DNA from: Anisus vortex
Taxonomy: Eukaryota > Mollusca > Gastropoda > Planorbidae
Direction: 5' to 3'
Assembly (NCBI GenBank): GCA_949126835.1
Contig: OX421507.1
Location: 12,156,852-12,220,851 of the forward strand
Length of the DNA: 64,000 bases
This document shows positions 1 through 16,600 of the stretch, in pieces. A program made the translations under genes and the position numbers. The notes beneath the pieces are model-generated. The model did no database searches, had not been told where the DNA came from, and saw only the letters and a program-made list of their open reading frames with translations. The number at the start of each line of letters is the position of its first letter. Positions within the stretch are counted from its first letter, which is position 1.

Positions 1-710
1 TGAGCAAATCTACCCCCCCCCCCCTCCTATCCATTCCGGACGCCTGTCACAAACGAAAAAAAAATCAGTTTAGTGGGCACAATACGGTATCTTATTCAGA
101 CGCTCCTTCTATTAAAAAAAGACTATTGCACTACGATATTATTGACCCTATCAATTGTGGACAAGAATATAGATCTACAATGACTGAAAAATGAATATTC
201 TCTAAAGGAGAGGGTTATAAGAGGCTGTGTGTACAGAGAAAGATGGCAGGACAATATATTTTGGCGTGGGCAGTAAGTTTAATGTTTCTTGGTGCATCAT
301 AGGCCCCATATAGACATAATGTCATGAGAAATTCGGAGATTGGCGAAACTTGTGTAGGCCTACTATATAGGCCTACTCTATCGTAGGTCGTCCCCTCCCC
401 CCTTTTTAACCTTTATTTTCCTTTCATTTTTCATGCACAAAAGTTTAACTATGACGGCTTATTTATTGGAAGGTCTAAAATGTTTCTTTAGTCTTCTTTC
501 TACCGATGTAGCTCGTAACCATTAATATTTTTTTTACAAATGTTTTTTTAATATAAGTCAAGAACATTTTAAACTTTCTACACTAAAATATGTAGTCGCT
601 TCTATTATTTTTTGAAACCGATACTAGAGATAAACGATACTTTAATTTTCTTTTCAATTGACTCGACTACTTTGTCTGGCCAACTGTTCATCTAGCCGGT
701 AACACAGTCG

Positions 711-2221
711 GTGAGTGTTTTAAATATTATTTCACAATTCTGTTAAAGAGAAATTATAAAAAGATAACTTACTATTTTAAAAAGTATATCAAATCACATG
801 TGATTATTAATTTTCTTTTTTAAACTCTCCACATCTTCTATTCTTTGCAATAGCTGAAATGAAAAGGATTGGTCGGCATAAACCGACAACGTCGGTTATT
901 ATTTTTAGTGTCTGTATAAAAAGCTTAAGATTAAAGTTTTCGAATTTCAGATATTTACTATGCATGCATGTATAATTTATTGTAAAAAGCTAAACATTAT
1001 TGTTTCATTGATTATAACAATAAATGAGTTAATATTTCAATAACACTTGTCGCGATGTCAAGGTCGTATTATTTTATTTTGTGACTAGCAAGGGCAAGGT
1101 CGTTCATTTAATCTGTACTGTACTTAGACTGCACTGATTAAAATACAGATCGTCAGATCAATCCTAACCTGAACCTAAACTACTTAACTAGAGAGGCTTG
1201 CCATGTCATATTTCGAAATTGAATTCTCTTCACCTAAACCCAAGTCTGTGTGCTATGGATATAGACATAGATTTATTATAGGCGTCTAGGCGCCTGCAAT
1301 ATATAACCTATCCTATATTCCTATCCTATATTAAAGCTAAAAAGCTTTTTGCCTTCTACTTCTATGCGGCCTATGAGTATGAAGCTTAGTTATGACTTAT
1401 GAAGTTATGATTCTATGCAATTTTTTGTAGTAGGCTAGGTCCCATGCTGACTTATGACTATGCTCTATGCTTATTATAAAACTGACTATGTGACAGCTAT
1501 GTCTTAGTTTTTACCAGGCAGGCTACTTAGCCTGGCTGGAAAAGCTTAGTTTTCTTTCTGGTTGATCATTTAATCATGACAAATGGTAAAAAAAAAAGTA
1601 AAGTATCCTGTCGGACCAAATAGTTCCATAGGACCGGTGAAGCAGCGTTCACCATTTTCCGTGGCCACGGCATACTAGGTCATTGTGTGGCCAGCACTAT
1701 GCACAGCCGCCTTTACTTTACCCCAAATAAGGTCAGGTACCCATCAGAGCTGGGTAGACTCGGGCACACCCTCAAATCCTGGGAAAAAATCCTAGCCTGC
1801 ACCAGGATTCGAACCCAGGACCCTTGGATCGTCAGTCGAACACGCTTCTGCTTGGCTACTGTGCCCCATATGACAAATGGTAGCACAATTATAATCTATA
1901 ATAGTTGATCATCTGAATAAGGCCAATATCAATAAGGGTTTTGCCAGGTTCTTATTTTAATTCTTTTGCATCTCTATAAATTAAATTTAACAAATGTAAA
2001 GTATAAATCATAGAATTCAGCCTCAGATAAAATGTCTTTCTTTTAGACATAAATAGTAGCCTACTGTCTGGTAGGCTACCCTTAGGCCCAAGATCCCTAA
2101 GTGTAGGTAACTTACCTAAGTGCAGATTAACTAGCAGTAATTTGATTTCCTTTGTAACACTTTGTTTTTTTGTTTGTTTTTTGTCACCTGTTGTCATTCT
2201 TTTTTTTTCTCTTTCAAACAG
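711..2221 (+). other. probable 5'UTR intron of GAPDH
   Basis: The proposed donor GTGAGT is at 711-716. The acceptor follows a long T-rich tract and ends at 2221, twenty bases before the ATG. The acceptor is convincing from its pyrimidine tract. The donor is the best candidate upstream but is not proven. A SINE sits inside the intron in antisense orientation. Confidence 0.45.
1589..1869 (-). mobile_element. tRNA-derived SINE, complete copy with target duplication
   Basis: Read on the minus strand, the element begins at the 1869 end with a tRNA-like head. It has a box A-like TAGCCAAGCAG and a box B GGTTCGAATCC, then a body, and ends in an A/GTAAA-rich tail near 1589-1605. The 13-base word ATGACAAATGGTA flanks it on both sides (1576-1588 and 1870-1882), which is the target site duplication of an L1-like retroposition. 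Related copies lie at 8965-9210, 15340-15545, 20088-20940, 25285-25538 and 28775-28960, all in the same orientation. Confidence 0.85.
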
Positions 2222-2241
2222 CTGCCTATATATCTGTCAAC

Positions 2242-7133
<4,892 letters not shown>

Positions 7134-8964
7134 ATGCAACACCATTAACAATCCAATCCTTTTACTGTATGGCTTGATTTGATTTTGTTGTATTTCACAA
7201 TTTTTAATGGATTTATTTTTGTCTGTTCCCCATTTTTTGCCAGAGCTATTGTGAGTCAAAAACATGAGAGCTCTTATTTATATTGAAAAATTTAAGCCAA
7301 ATAATAATTTTATTCTCAAAGTTTTTTTTTTCAGTTATGTGTTTTTCTTCTTGTGATATTGTTGCTAATTATAATAGTAATATATAGATTAGCTTTCAGT
7401 TCTAATCAGGATTAGAATAGACCCATATATGTTTTAATGATGAAGCCAGTTAAAGTTAAAGGATTTCTCATCCCATTTTCAGTGGGACTAATTTTTGCTT
7501 GAATTGAATTAAATCTTTTGTAATATTGTAATCTTTCTTCAGACTTTATTGTATTCTTAACATTTGTTTCTGTTTATTTGTATTGTGATGTATATTAATT
7601 TATTACCAATGTTAGCTTAGATCTGTCCCAGACCACAACATTTTCAAGCTTTTATGATATACAGGTAGTCCCTTATGCAAGTCCCCTTTAGTAATATTGT
7701 TAAATCAGTGTTTATACTGGTTGGGAAGCTTGCTTGATTTTAACTTATTTTAAGAGAGGGAAAAGTGTCCAAGGTTTTGGGCAGTTAGAATTTCACTTAA
7801 AAGGTAAAACATGACTTTAAAAAAAATATAAATCTCCAACTTGTTAAAAATTTTGATACATTGCACAGTAATAACTCAGCTGATTTATATCAATGATAGT
7901 ACCGGTAATAGTAAATGCCAATGCTAACTATTTTTTTATTCTGTGAGTCCCAAAAAGAAAAGGGTTGTAAAAGTTGTTTAGTAATTTTCTCTCCTATGTC
8001 CACTATTTGTTGACAACTGACATGCTTAGGTCTGCCTACTATTTGCTTTCACTAGGGGGTTTCTTCATGTGTAAATTTATATTATGCTTTGAGCCTACAT
8101 TATGTCTGTTGAGAGCACTATAAATTCAATTATTATTATTACACAACTTGGACAGTAAGAAATACAAAATCTAAGAAATAATATTGCAAACCGCCTTTAC
8201 TCTTACTAGTATTACTATGAGTAATCTGACTGGTTTCCAAAGGACTTGATTCATTTACTTTTTCAATAGAATATAGACGGCCAAGTCCACAAATTTTCTT
8301 CCACTTCCAGAGACATAATATCAGGTTTAAAAAATTGTATTATTGTCAATTAGAAAAAAAATATGTTGCTATTTGCTAGAAAATAAAAACATTGCTGTAG
8401 GCCAGTTTTGGCCATTGTACAGCTTTCATGTTAGCAACTGCTAATATACTGAATACTGGTCGACCATTTCATAGTACTGGGTATAGATTCTGACAGTCCT
8501 TACTGGTTGACAGCTGGCTCCTATTTTCTTCTATTAGGGTTTCTTGGAATAGTGTTTTTTCTAGTAAATAAAATGGTTCTTACTGTACACTGTAGTAATA
8601 CAACTTTGTAGTAAGTAGTAATACAACTTTTTGGGACTCAACGCAAAAAAGTACAAGAAAAGTCACTTTTTCCTGAAAAATACAAATTTAATTAGACCAT
8701 AAGTTAAAATTGTGATAATGAATGACAACAAATCTAGTGGGAATATCTGGCAGTGATAAATTCTTGTGCAGAGCAAGGTTGCAATGAAAAGTTAATGGAA
8801 TCAATTACAATTTTGTAAGATACAACTTCTGATTTTAATTTTATTTTTAAAAAAATGTAATCGATAGCTATCCAAAAATTTAATCATTAGCTATCACTAT
8901 CTTAAATAAAAATTATTTTAAACGTTACTGCTTTTTTTCTTCATTTGTTTTAGACCTCATCGTT

Positions 8965-9210
8965 AGGGAAAGTGAAGCATAATTCCCCCATTTCAATGGA
9001 CACCGCATACAGGGAGGTTGTGTGGCCAGCACAATGCCCAACTTTAAAAAAAAATGTCCCATCTAATGTCAGGTGCCTATCAGAGTTGGTTACAGTTACA
9101 CTCAAGGATACCACCCATCATTCCAGGAAAAAAAAATAATCCTGGTCATAATCTAAATGTTATCTTGGATTAAAACCAGAGACCCTGGAATGGCAATCCT
9201 CATAATGCTA
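8965..9210 (-). mobile_element. degenerate copy of the tRNA-derived SINE
   Basis: It shares the order of blocks seen in the 1589-1869 copy: a TTGTGTGGCCAGCACAATGC block near 9018, a TCAGGTGCCTATCAGAG block near 9070, and a decayed box B region near 9175-9190. The tail is lost or diverged. Confidence 0.65.
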
Positions 9211-9370
9211 AAAGAAATTCACTTATAAACAATTTATTACTGTAATACAAAAAAAATCTGACAATAATATTCTTTTGAAAATGTTTAGGTCATTGATAAG
9301 CACTTATATAAGTAGTTATAGTAGGGAGTTGCTTTAACTTAACCATTCTCCCGTTTTCTTTTATTAAATA

Positions 9371-9376
9371 TTTATT
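9371..9376 (-). terminator. polyadenylation signal (AATAAA) of the 9.5-12.5 kb gene
   Basis: The plus strand reads TTTATT, so the minus strand carries AATAAA, 150 bases after the stop codon at 9526. Its position suits the 3' end of the minus-strand gene. Confidence 0.4.
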
Positions 9377-9525
9377 GAAAATAATTTAGACAATTTTTTA
9401 CAATTACATTTTTTTTTTTATGTAAGTAATGGTACTGGTAGATTTAAAGCTATTGACCATTGAGTCATTTAACTTCTCAGCACCCATGAAGACAAAAATA
9501 ACGCATGTTAAATTTAAACTATATT

Positions 9526-12463
9526 TTAAAATCTGCACCTTCGTCTTCTAAAGAAATATTTATAAAAGAGGATCAAAATAAAAGGTAATAGACAAAGTAG
9601 AATAATTTCTGTGTATGTCCAAGGCTGTTCAGGAAAGAATGCTGAAACCTCACTAGCCTTGACTGTCAATCTGAAGGAGATCATAGTCCCAGATTTAAGA
9701 GTATACTGCACACCTCGGTTAAGAATTATACTGAGTGCTGACATATCATATCTATGACATCCGGTTGTGTGGGGATGGCGCATTTCAAAGCATCCGGAAT
9801 ATGTTGCATCTGATGGAGCTATGCACTCAGAGTTTAATGCACACTTTAGCCAGGGTTTCATGAGTTCTCTCCATGTAGCTTCAGACCTATATAAGGCTAT
9901 AGCTTCTGGGCTCAGAATGCTGGCATCTACAAACGTGCATCTGTTTTCACCAAAATATTCAAACATACCCTTGGAGGTATATGCAACAAGTGATGTGTGA
10001 GTAGGGTAATCCCAAAAGAAATAATGTTTTGTTCCGCGCCTTTTGAGAAAATTTAACGATGATTCAGATTTGAATCTGGTTGTGGTTTCTACATACACAG
10101 CTGAGCCGAACTCTTCCAAAATAGTTTGAAGAATAATTGGTCTCCAAGCATAGTTTGTTATATCTGCAACATGTGGAGGATAATCTTGAAAAGTGAAATC
10201 TCGAACCTCACAATGACAATATTTTTCAACCTGTAATGTAACAAATGTGTAACAATTGAGTTATAAAAATATAATTATTAAAATGACTAGATTCAAGATT
10301 CTTTACTTATACTTAAATAATATGTTTTAACAATTAATAGCAATCAATAATTTAATCTGATCCTACCAGCTCTCTTTCTCTTTTGTATAATCCAATGTCA
10401 TAAACAATTAGCTTTAGATCCGAGTGTGTGTGTTTCAAATCTTCCATGATATGATTTACAAGACCTTGAAGCTTAGAATGAAAAAAAAATGATTAAAAAT
10501 GACATACAGCAGTTTATAAAAAAAATGGTTTGTCCTTTTTTCTAAAATCAATTACCGGTAAATAAAACATTAGATAAAAAAGAAATTTACACTGTTCACT
10601 GAATTAATCTTTGCATTAATTTGAACCTTTCAACAAATATTTAGGGTCAATTAAATTACCATTACCTCATAAAACTCTAGCGAGCTCACTGCAGTTACAA
10701 GAGGTGGCAGTGTTGTTGACTCCATTGGATAATCTGTTTTGACAGTTGGTTTTAAGCGAAAAATATATGGTTCAGCATCCCCAGATGAGTAATTTTCAAC
10801 CTATTTATATTGATGCAATATTATTTAAACAACTTTAGTATTATGTTTTTTTAAAATTAAAATAAAACAAATTGCATGTAACTTTAACCTACTAGATCTA
10901 AATAGTTTTATAAAAAAAGAAATCGCCTATGTTTAAACTATGGTAATTTAAACTAATTAATGAAAATTTAAATCATTAGAAAATATAAGTATTAAGTATC
11001 AATATTATTACCCTTAGAAGATTTTCGTCTTTATCTCCAAATTTATCAAGGCATTCTTGTTTTAAATCTGCTTCCATTGTTATTCTTGTATACATTGTTC
11101 CATATTTGATGCTTTCATAGATCAAAACAAACATGATCAGCCAAAAACAAGCAGACATTAATAGCATATTAGGAGTAAGTGGGAACTGAGAAATTGTTTT
11201 GATAGTTGGAGAAGACTCATTTTTCGGCAGACTATCATCATCTTTTTTATCCTGCGACTTTCCTCTATTAGATGATGTTCTCTGAAAATGTTAATGGCAA
11301 ACATAAGTTCTATAAAGCCAGAAGCAAATAAAATTTTATTGAACATGTTTAATTGAATATTAGTAATAAAATATAGGTCAGGGGTCTCAAACTTGAAATA
11401 AGGCATGTACCAAGGGCCGCACCCCCCCCTCCTCCAACAACCCATCCCTATATAGGAAACAAAAAAACACTTCATACACCTTAACTCATTTTACTACTTA
11501 GCCTATCACTAATAATGGGTATGCTACATAAAATTAACAATAAAATTTGAAGTGTATCGATCAGTACTAGCTGGCTGAATTGCACAAATAGTAGGCTACA
11601 TTTTTTGTAAGCTTACTGGCAGGCCTAAAAAAAAGACAGTGGGCAGCATGCGGCCCACTGGGCGCTTTTTTGAGACCCCTGGTCTAGAGGAAGTGTGAAC
11701 TATATTGAAAAGGCATTTACATGTAGAGAGAGAAAATAGTACGCTCTGAGCTCTGATTTCACCAGGAGACTACAATATTAGTTTCCTGGACCTTGGTAAG
11801 ACCAGACGAATTATATTTACTAGGAATGGATGCAACTGTGCATATTTATCAGATCAAATCCCCAGCTGTTGGGAAGGTCATTGTTTTAGCTTCCCGTTTA
11901 TGATAAATAAAATCTTGTCCTTCAGCCCTTTTGATCTTTAAGGTTCACGATGGCATGAGACGTCTCATTTTTTGTTAGTATTGCTTAGAAGCAAGGAAAG
12001 GCCTCTATTTACCAAATGTGTTTGTTTTAAACAAAAAACAATAGAGCCTATAGCTATACTGGGTATTATAATTATAAGTAAAAATACATATATAAATATG
12101 TATGGATATTGACTAAATTTATTTGACATTTTTAACACTCAGCAAAATCCATATATCTGCAAGGCACAGTTCCAGTGGAAAGAGAAGAGGAAGACATAAG
12201 AAAATATGGGAGGATGATGTAAGGACAAAGTAATATACACTGGCTTAATTGTCATTTATTGCTCTCAATGGGTATAAAGAGACATAGAGACAGCCTGAAG
12301 TGGTTAGACAGTCAGTAATGGTGATTGTGCATATGGTTATAAAGTAAGTAGGCGTTTTATTATAAGTGACAGAAGCATACATTAATCATTAAATTATTAA
12401 ACTTACCGTTATTAGGTTAAGACTGTTTAAATATGAATTTTGAAGCTCACCAAGGCGAGACAT
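9526..12463 (-). CDS. putative glycosyltransferase-like membrane protein, DUF1647-like family, five exons
   Basis: Minus-strand exons in transcript order: 12407-12463, 11012-11281, 10666-10800, 10367-10471, 9526-10230. All junctions are phase 0 and GT-AG, giving 423 residues. A hydrophobic segment at about residues 57-75 is a probable signal anchor. It is followed by a lumenal-looking domain with the blocks LIVYDIGLY, NYAWRPIILQ, ETTTRF, CALNSECIAP and GCHRYDMSALSIIL. From memory this block order resembles a family of invertebrate DUF1647-like putative sugar transferases, but I cannot name the substrate. A second hydrophobic segment lies at about 393-413, ending in a basic tail RRRRCRF. In relatives I recall an aspartate where this protein has the E of ETTTRF. 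Intron 1 carries a hAT MITE and a LINE fragment. The gene is head-to-head with PINK1. Confidence 0.75.
11379..11681. mobile_element. hAT-like MITE in intron 1 of the 9.5-12.5 kb gene
   Basis: It starts CAGGGGTCTCAAAC and ends TTTTTTGAGACCCCTG, so the termini are inverted repeats of the hAT type. It is 303 bases long with no coding capacity. I could not find a matching 8-base target duplication, since the flanks differ. The insertion is therefore old or its ends have been altered. Confidence 0.6.
12141..12340 (+). mobile_element. LINE fragment (C-terminal region of a non-LTR reverse transcriptase)
   Basis: The plus strand around 12150-12230 translates to a GKRRGRHKKIWEDDVRTK-like block. This matches the basic RGR-KK-W-D motif near the C-terminus of RTE/Nimbus-type non-LTR retrotransposon proteins. 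It is a short isolated piece with stops around it, inside an intron of the opposite strand gene. Confidence 0.5.
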
Positions 12464-13692
12464 CTTGACCTTCAATAATGCTTCAATAATTAAATAAAGT
12501 TTATATTATTAGGCCAAGATAGATAAAGATTGAGTTAATATAAATTTTAAATAGAGAATAGGCCTAAGCTTAGGCCTAATATATAAAGCTTATTTAGAAA
12601 TAGTCTTAGGCTATATATATATATTTCAAGAAGTCAAATCAGCAAAACAACATCAACACACACACAAGTTGTCTAAGTTGAGATAGTAATTAAAGTAACA
12701 AACGGAAATTGCTAAAGAAAGGCCTACTATAATTTGGCATATAGGCCTAGACTATAGATTATATATTATAATTATCAGGAAATAATAAGTGATAGACCTA
12801 TGTATATGTCTAATGATATAATGAGCGCAAGTCTAATTCTAATAATGCACCATGTTATTACCATGCAGTATCATAGTATGCATAAATCCTACTGACTACT
12901 GACTGTTACTGTTTATAAAGTTATAGGCCTAAGTTATATAGTCATAGTTATGTGTAGGCCTATAGGCCTACTCCTATACTGTCTATACTAAGTTGAATAA
13001 TTCAGTAGCCTATAGGCCTAGCGGCCTAGCCCTAGGCTCTAGGCCATTCCATTCCTATACTATAATTATATTGATAATATTGTTTTTGTAGGCTAACTAT
13101 TAAAACTATTTACTAGAGCCTATACAATTTATTATTCTTAATAAACTTAATTCTACGTCCTACGTAGCCTAACAATTTACTAATACTAACAAAGAAGGCA
13201 TAATCATAATTATGATTCTGGCTGATACTGATAACACTTACTTAATAACAGTACTAGACAGTAGTAGACTAGTCTAGATCTAGTCTAGCCTAAAAAGAAA
13301 TCATTGTAAATCAAATGATAAGGCAGGGCGTTAAAATAACACAATTTTACCCACAGCTGAGTGGTATATTTTTCTTTTTTAATTCAATTACCTGACACTT
13401 ATAGATGGTCTTTTAAAAAATCACGTAATAATTTATCGTTTTCACTTCCTGATAAATTTTAATAGGGCCTAATCGAAAGTAGGATTAGTAAATTACCACG
13501 TTGATTTATTTTAGTCTCATGTATTATGTATCCAGGCAACAAGCTTGGTCTGCGAGAGTTATGTCCCCAAATCACGTGATAAAGGCATCCGGTTGTAAAA
13601 TCTGGGATATCATTTCTGTAAACTATTGCGTAATACAAACATAAACATTTTGAATATTGAATATATGTTGTTTCTGAAATAAAAATATAAAA
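12464..13692. promoter_or_regulatory. shared divergent promoter region between the DUF1647-like gene and PINK1
   Basis: The start codons of the minus-strand gene (12463) and PINK1 (13693) point away from each other across 1229 bases, so this spacer must hold both promoters and 5' UTRs unless distant leader exons exist. It is very AT-rich with many TAGGCCTA-type palindromes (for example 12955-12970 and 13011-13040). I see no clear TATA box or CpG cluster that fixes either start site. Confidence 0.5.
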
Positions 13693-16600
13693 ATGACAAT
13701 GGCCATGTGGGCCAAAACGGCGGCTGGGCCAAACATCGCCTTTGTCAAGAGTTTCGGAAAGGCCATAAAAAGTTGGAGAGAAGTAATTCAACAAAACTTT
13801 TTCAAGAAACACCACAAAGTTAGTAAAGCTCAGACGTTTGACATCCCTAGAAAAGATGCAAGAGAACATTGTTTGGTCAAGTCAGGTGTCATTCATAAAG
13901 GGAGTAACAACCTTCAGGCTCGAATTTTTCGCTCGTTGTTTGCAAGGACGTCTTCGCGTTCTTTGGCTAGAAGATCCGCAATAAGACTTACATCTAGCTC
14001 AGGTCGAAGCTTCAGACACGTTTCTATAATGTCACTGATTGGTATCACTTTAGGCTTGGATGTAAATACTGTCATAAATGAAGGGGCTGAAAATATGATG
14101 TCAGAAATGAGGGTTAGTAAACATACTAGACTAATGTATTATTAGCATATTAGTTTACCTATACATATACTTTATATAATCGGATGAGCGTAGGATGCAA
14201 AAATCTTCTATGGATGAGGATGAGCGTAGGACGCAAAAAAAAAAAGTCGCAATAATATTCTTTTTTAATTTTAAAAGTCTTTATAGAAGGTGAAGGAGCG
14301 TCTGTATTATCTGTAATATATAAGATATAAAAAGAAATATAAAATATATATAGACTAGATATAACTATTAATATACAATATAATTTATAATACTATAGTC
14401 TATACCATAGGTTCTCAACCTTTTTCGGCTCACCGCCCCCTTTTAAATTATTTTCCCGCTCACCCCCCCCCCCCCCAACTTAATTTTAGCGGAAACATTT
14501 GTTAATTAAAGGGAGATAATTAATCCGTTTCATTTGAGGTAATATTTCCATTTTTTTTTTTTTAATTTAAAATTAAATGTCTTGCATTTATAACTTTGAA
14601 ATGATATGATAGAACTGTAAAAAAAATATTTGAACATTTTATAAATATTGTATGACTAAAGAATTTATATGAATATTTTCAAGCATTACAATAACTACCC
14701 AGTATGTATGATTACTACGTATCTAAACCGCATAGCTATTGTAGTTACTTTACGAAAAATTCTTACGCATTAAAGGACATCTCCGGTATTACAAACAGAT
14801 CAAAAGAGTAATATTAGCAGATGTTAAGGCGACAGTCCGGTGAATCAACCATTCGACGAGACGGCCGCATACCATATTTGCCAAATACTAACCCCTACTT
14901 CATCGAAAAGTCATTGCGATTCTTATTTGTTCAATAATATGTATGCCTACTGTTGGGGGATATCAGATATTTAGTAGCACTTGCGTTTACATCATATTTC
15001 ATCCAAAAACTAATCGATTCAAATAGCTGAGGTGTTGAAATTATAGCAGGTACGTTTGTACCGCCCATTTGCTCTTCATCGCCCCCCAATCGCCCCCGGG
15101 AATGTTATCGCCCCCCTAAAGCTTCTCATCGCCCCCTGAGGGGCGATATCGCCCCCGCTGAGAACCTATGGTCTATACTGAGCTATTTAAAGATAACAAA
15201 TGCTTGATCTATATTTTAACTCCCTAAGTTGTAGGCTACAAATTTTTTTATAAATTTTATTTAATACTAGTACAACTTCTATAACTTAGCATTCATTGAT
15301 TGATGGGGATAAAAGTAAGTAGGCTATCCTTTTCAGACCAAGTTGATCTATGGTCTATTTAGCATTTGAAGCAGCGTTTACAAGTAGCCTATCTGCCCAT
15401 GGCATACTAATACTTAGTAATACTAGGAAACTGTGTGACCAGCACAATAACCAGCCACACCATACTTATAAGTCCTCATCTACTGTGCAAGCTACACATC
15501 AGAGCTTGGTACACTCAGGGACACCCTTCAGACCCGGTAACAAATGAGTTGATTATTTTATTTAGGACTATTACATGTTGACTGTAGGCCTACTCTCAAC
15601 TGACATTCTGTGCTTTGATTTTGAGAACATTTATCCTCAAACGGATAAGTTCTGTTTTCAGTAAGTGTGAGTGTCTATTTTCAAAAGCTAGTCGGGTTGC
15701 ATTTCATGAATTTTTAGTAGGACTTTTAGTTATATTTGTTAGTTATAAGTGGAAAATCAATTTATATTTCAAGCCAATTTATAAATAAACATGCAAAGAC
15801 TGTTAACCCTTCCCACCCTGACCAACTTTCTTGGTATGCATACCTCCATTACCGGCTAGGCCTATTATTTTACTAATAACTCCCCATGGCCCAGACGTTA
15901 CTTAATTTTAGAATGGCTGAAACATCGATAGGGTTCCAAAATTAAATTTGTACTTCTTTGTTTGTAAAAACTGATAATAACATGTAGAGAGTAGGCTAGG
16001 CCCTAAATTGTTTTTTAAACTTACCGTATATACTCGCGTATAAGTCGCACCCCCTAGTTGAAGATTATTTTTCTTATGTGTTGTCATTGACCCGCGTATA
16101 AGTCGCACCATGACTTTCAAGGGTTACACTGCCTTTTAACTTTAAAAAAAACTAAAATATGTGTCAATTTCTGTGATATAAAGGTAGTCTATTTACACCT
16201 ACAAAAGTTTTCTTAATGTAAAATGTAGGCCTATGCATATATCCTAGTAATTCTACATCACTACAGTCAACTATACGGGTTATGTTGAAAACTGTATGAA
16301 AGAGTAGTGATATTTTTTCGGACTTTTCAAAAACAGTGTCGGGTGTATAAGTCGCACCCCTACTTTTTGTCGAAATTTTTGGTAAATAAAGTGCGACTTA
16401 TACGCGAGTATAAACGGTAATAACTTATCTTATTAGAATCATCTAATTCATAAAATAATTGGATTTATTAACTCATTAAGTGCCAATCCACCATATATGG
16501 TCGATTAGACTCTGCGTTTCTGTGCCAATCCACCATATAGGGTCGATTTGGTTTTCATAGCTTATTTCGCTGCTATAGCCTATTAATTCGACTTTTTATA

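Larger units (their letters stand above)
1..2241. other. 5' flank and leader intron of GAPDH
   Basis: This stretch has no coding gene that I can support. It holds the probable GAPDH promoter and 5' untranslated leader, a complete SINE (1589-1869), and near 85-140 a short degenerate piece of the same MITE family found complete at 55250-55657. A polypyrimidine tract ending in an AG at 2220-2221, just before the GAPDH start codon, shows that the leader is spliced. A good donor (GTGAGT) lies at 711-716, so a non-coding first exon probably ends at 710; its transcription start is not visible. The word TAGGCCTA and close variants recur around 350-375. Confidence 0.6.
7134..9525. other. 3' UTR of GAPDH and convergent spacer
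   Basis: No coding gene is visible. The first part is probably GAPDH 3' UTR. An AATAAA lies at 8382-8387, but it is far from the stop and I would not fix the cleavage site from it. A degenerate SINE is at 8965-9210. The last 150 bases are probably the 3' UTR of the minus-strand gene. Confidence 0.5.

Noticed and set aside
9526..12463. Gene first considered as a TMEM231-like ciliary membrane protein
   Set aside because: The translated blocks (NYAWRPIILQ, CALNSECIAP, GCHRYD) do not match TMEM231 as I recall it. They fit a DUF1647-like sugar-transferase type better.
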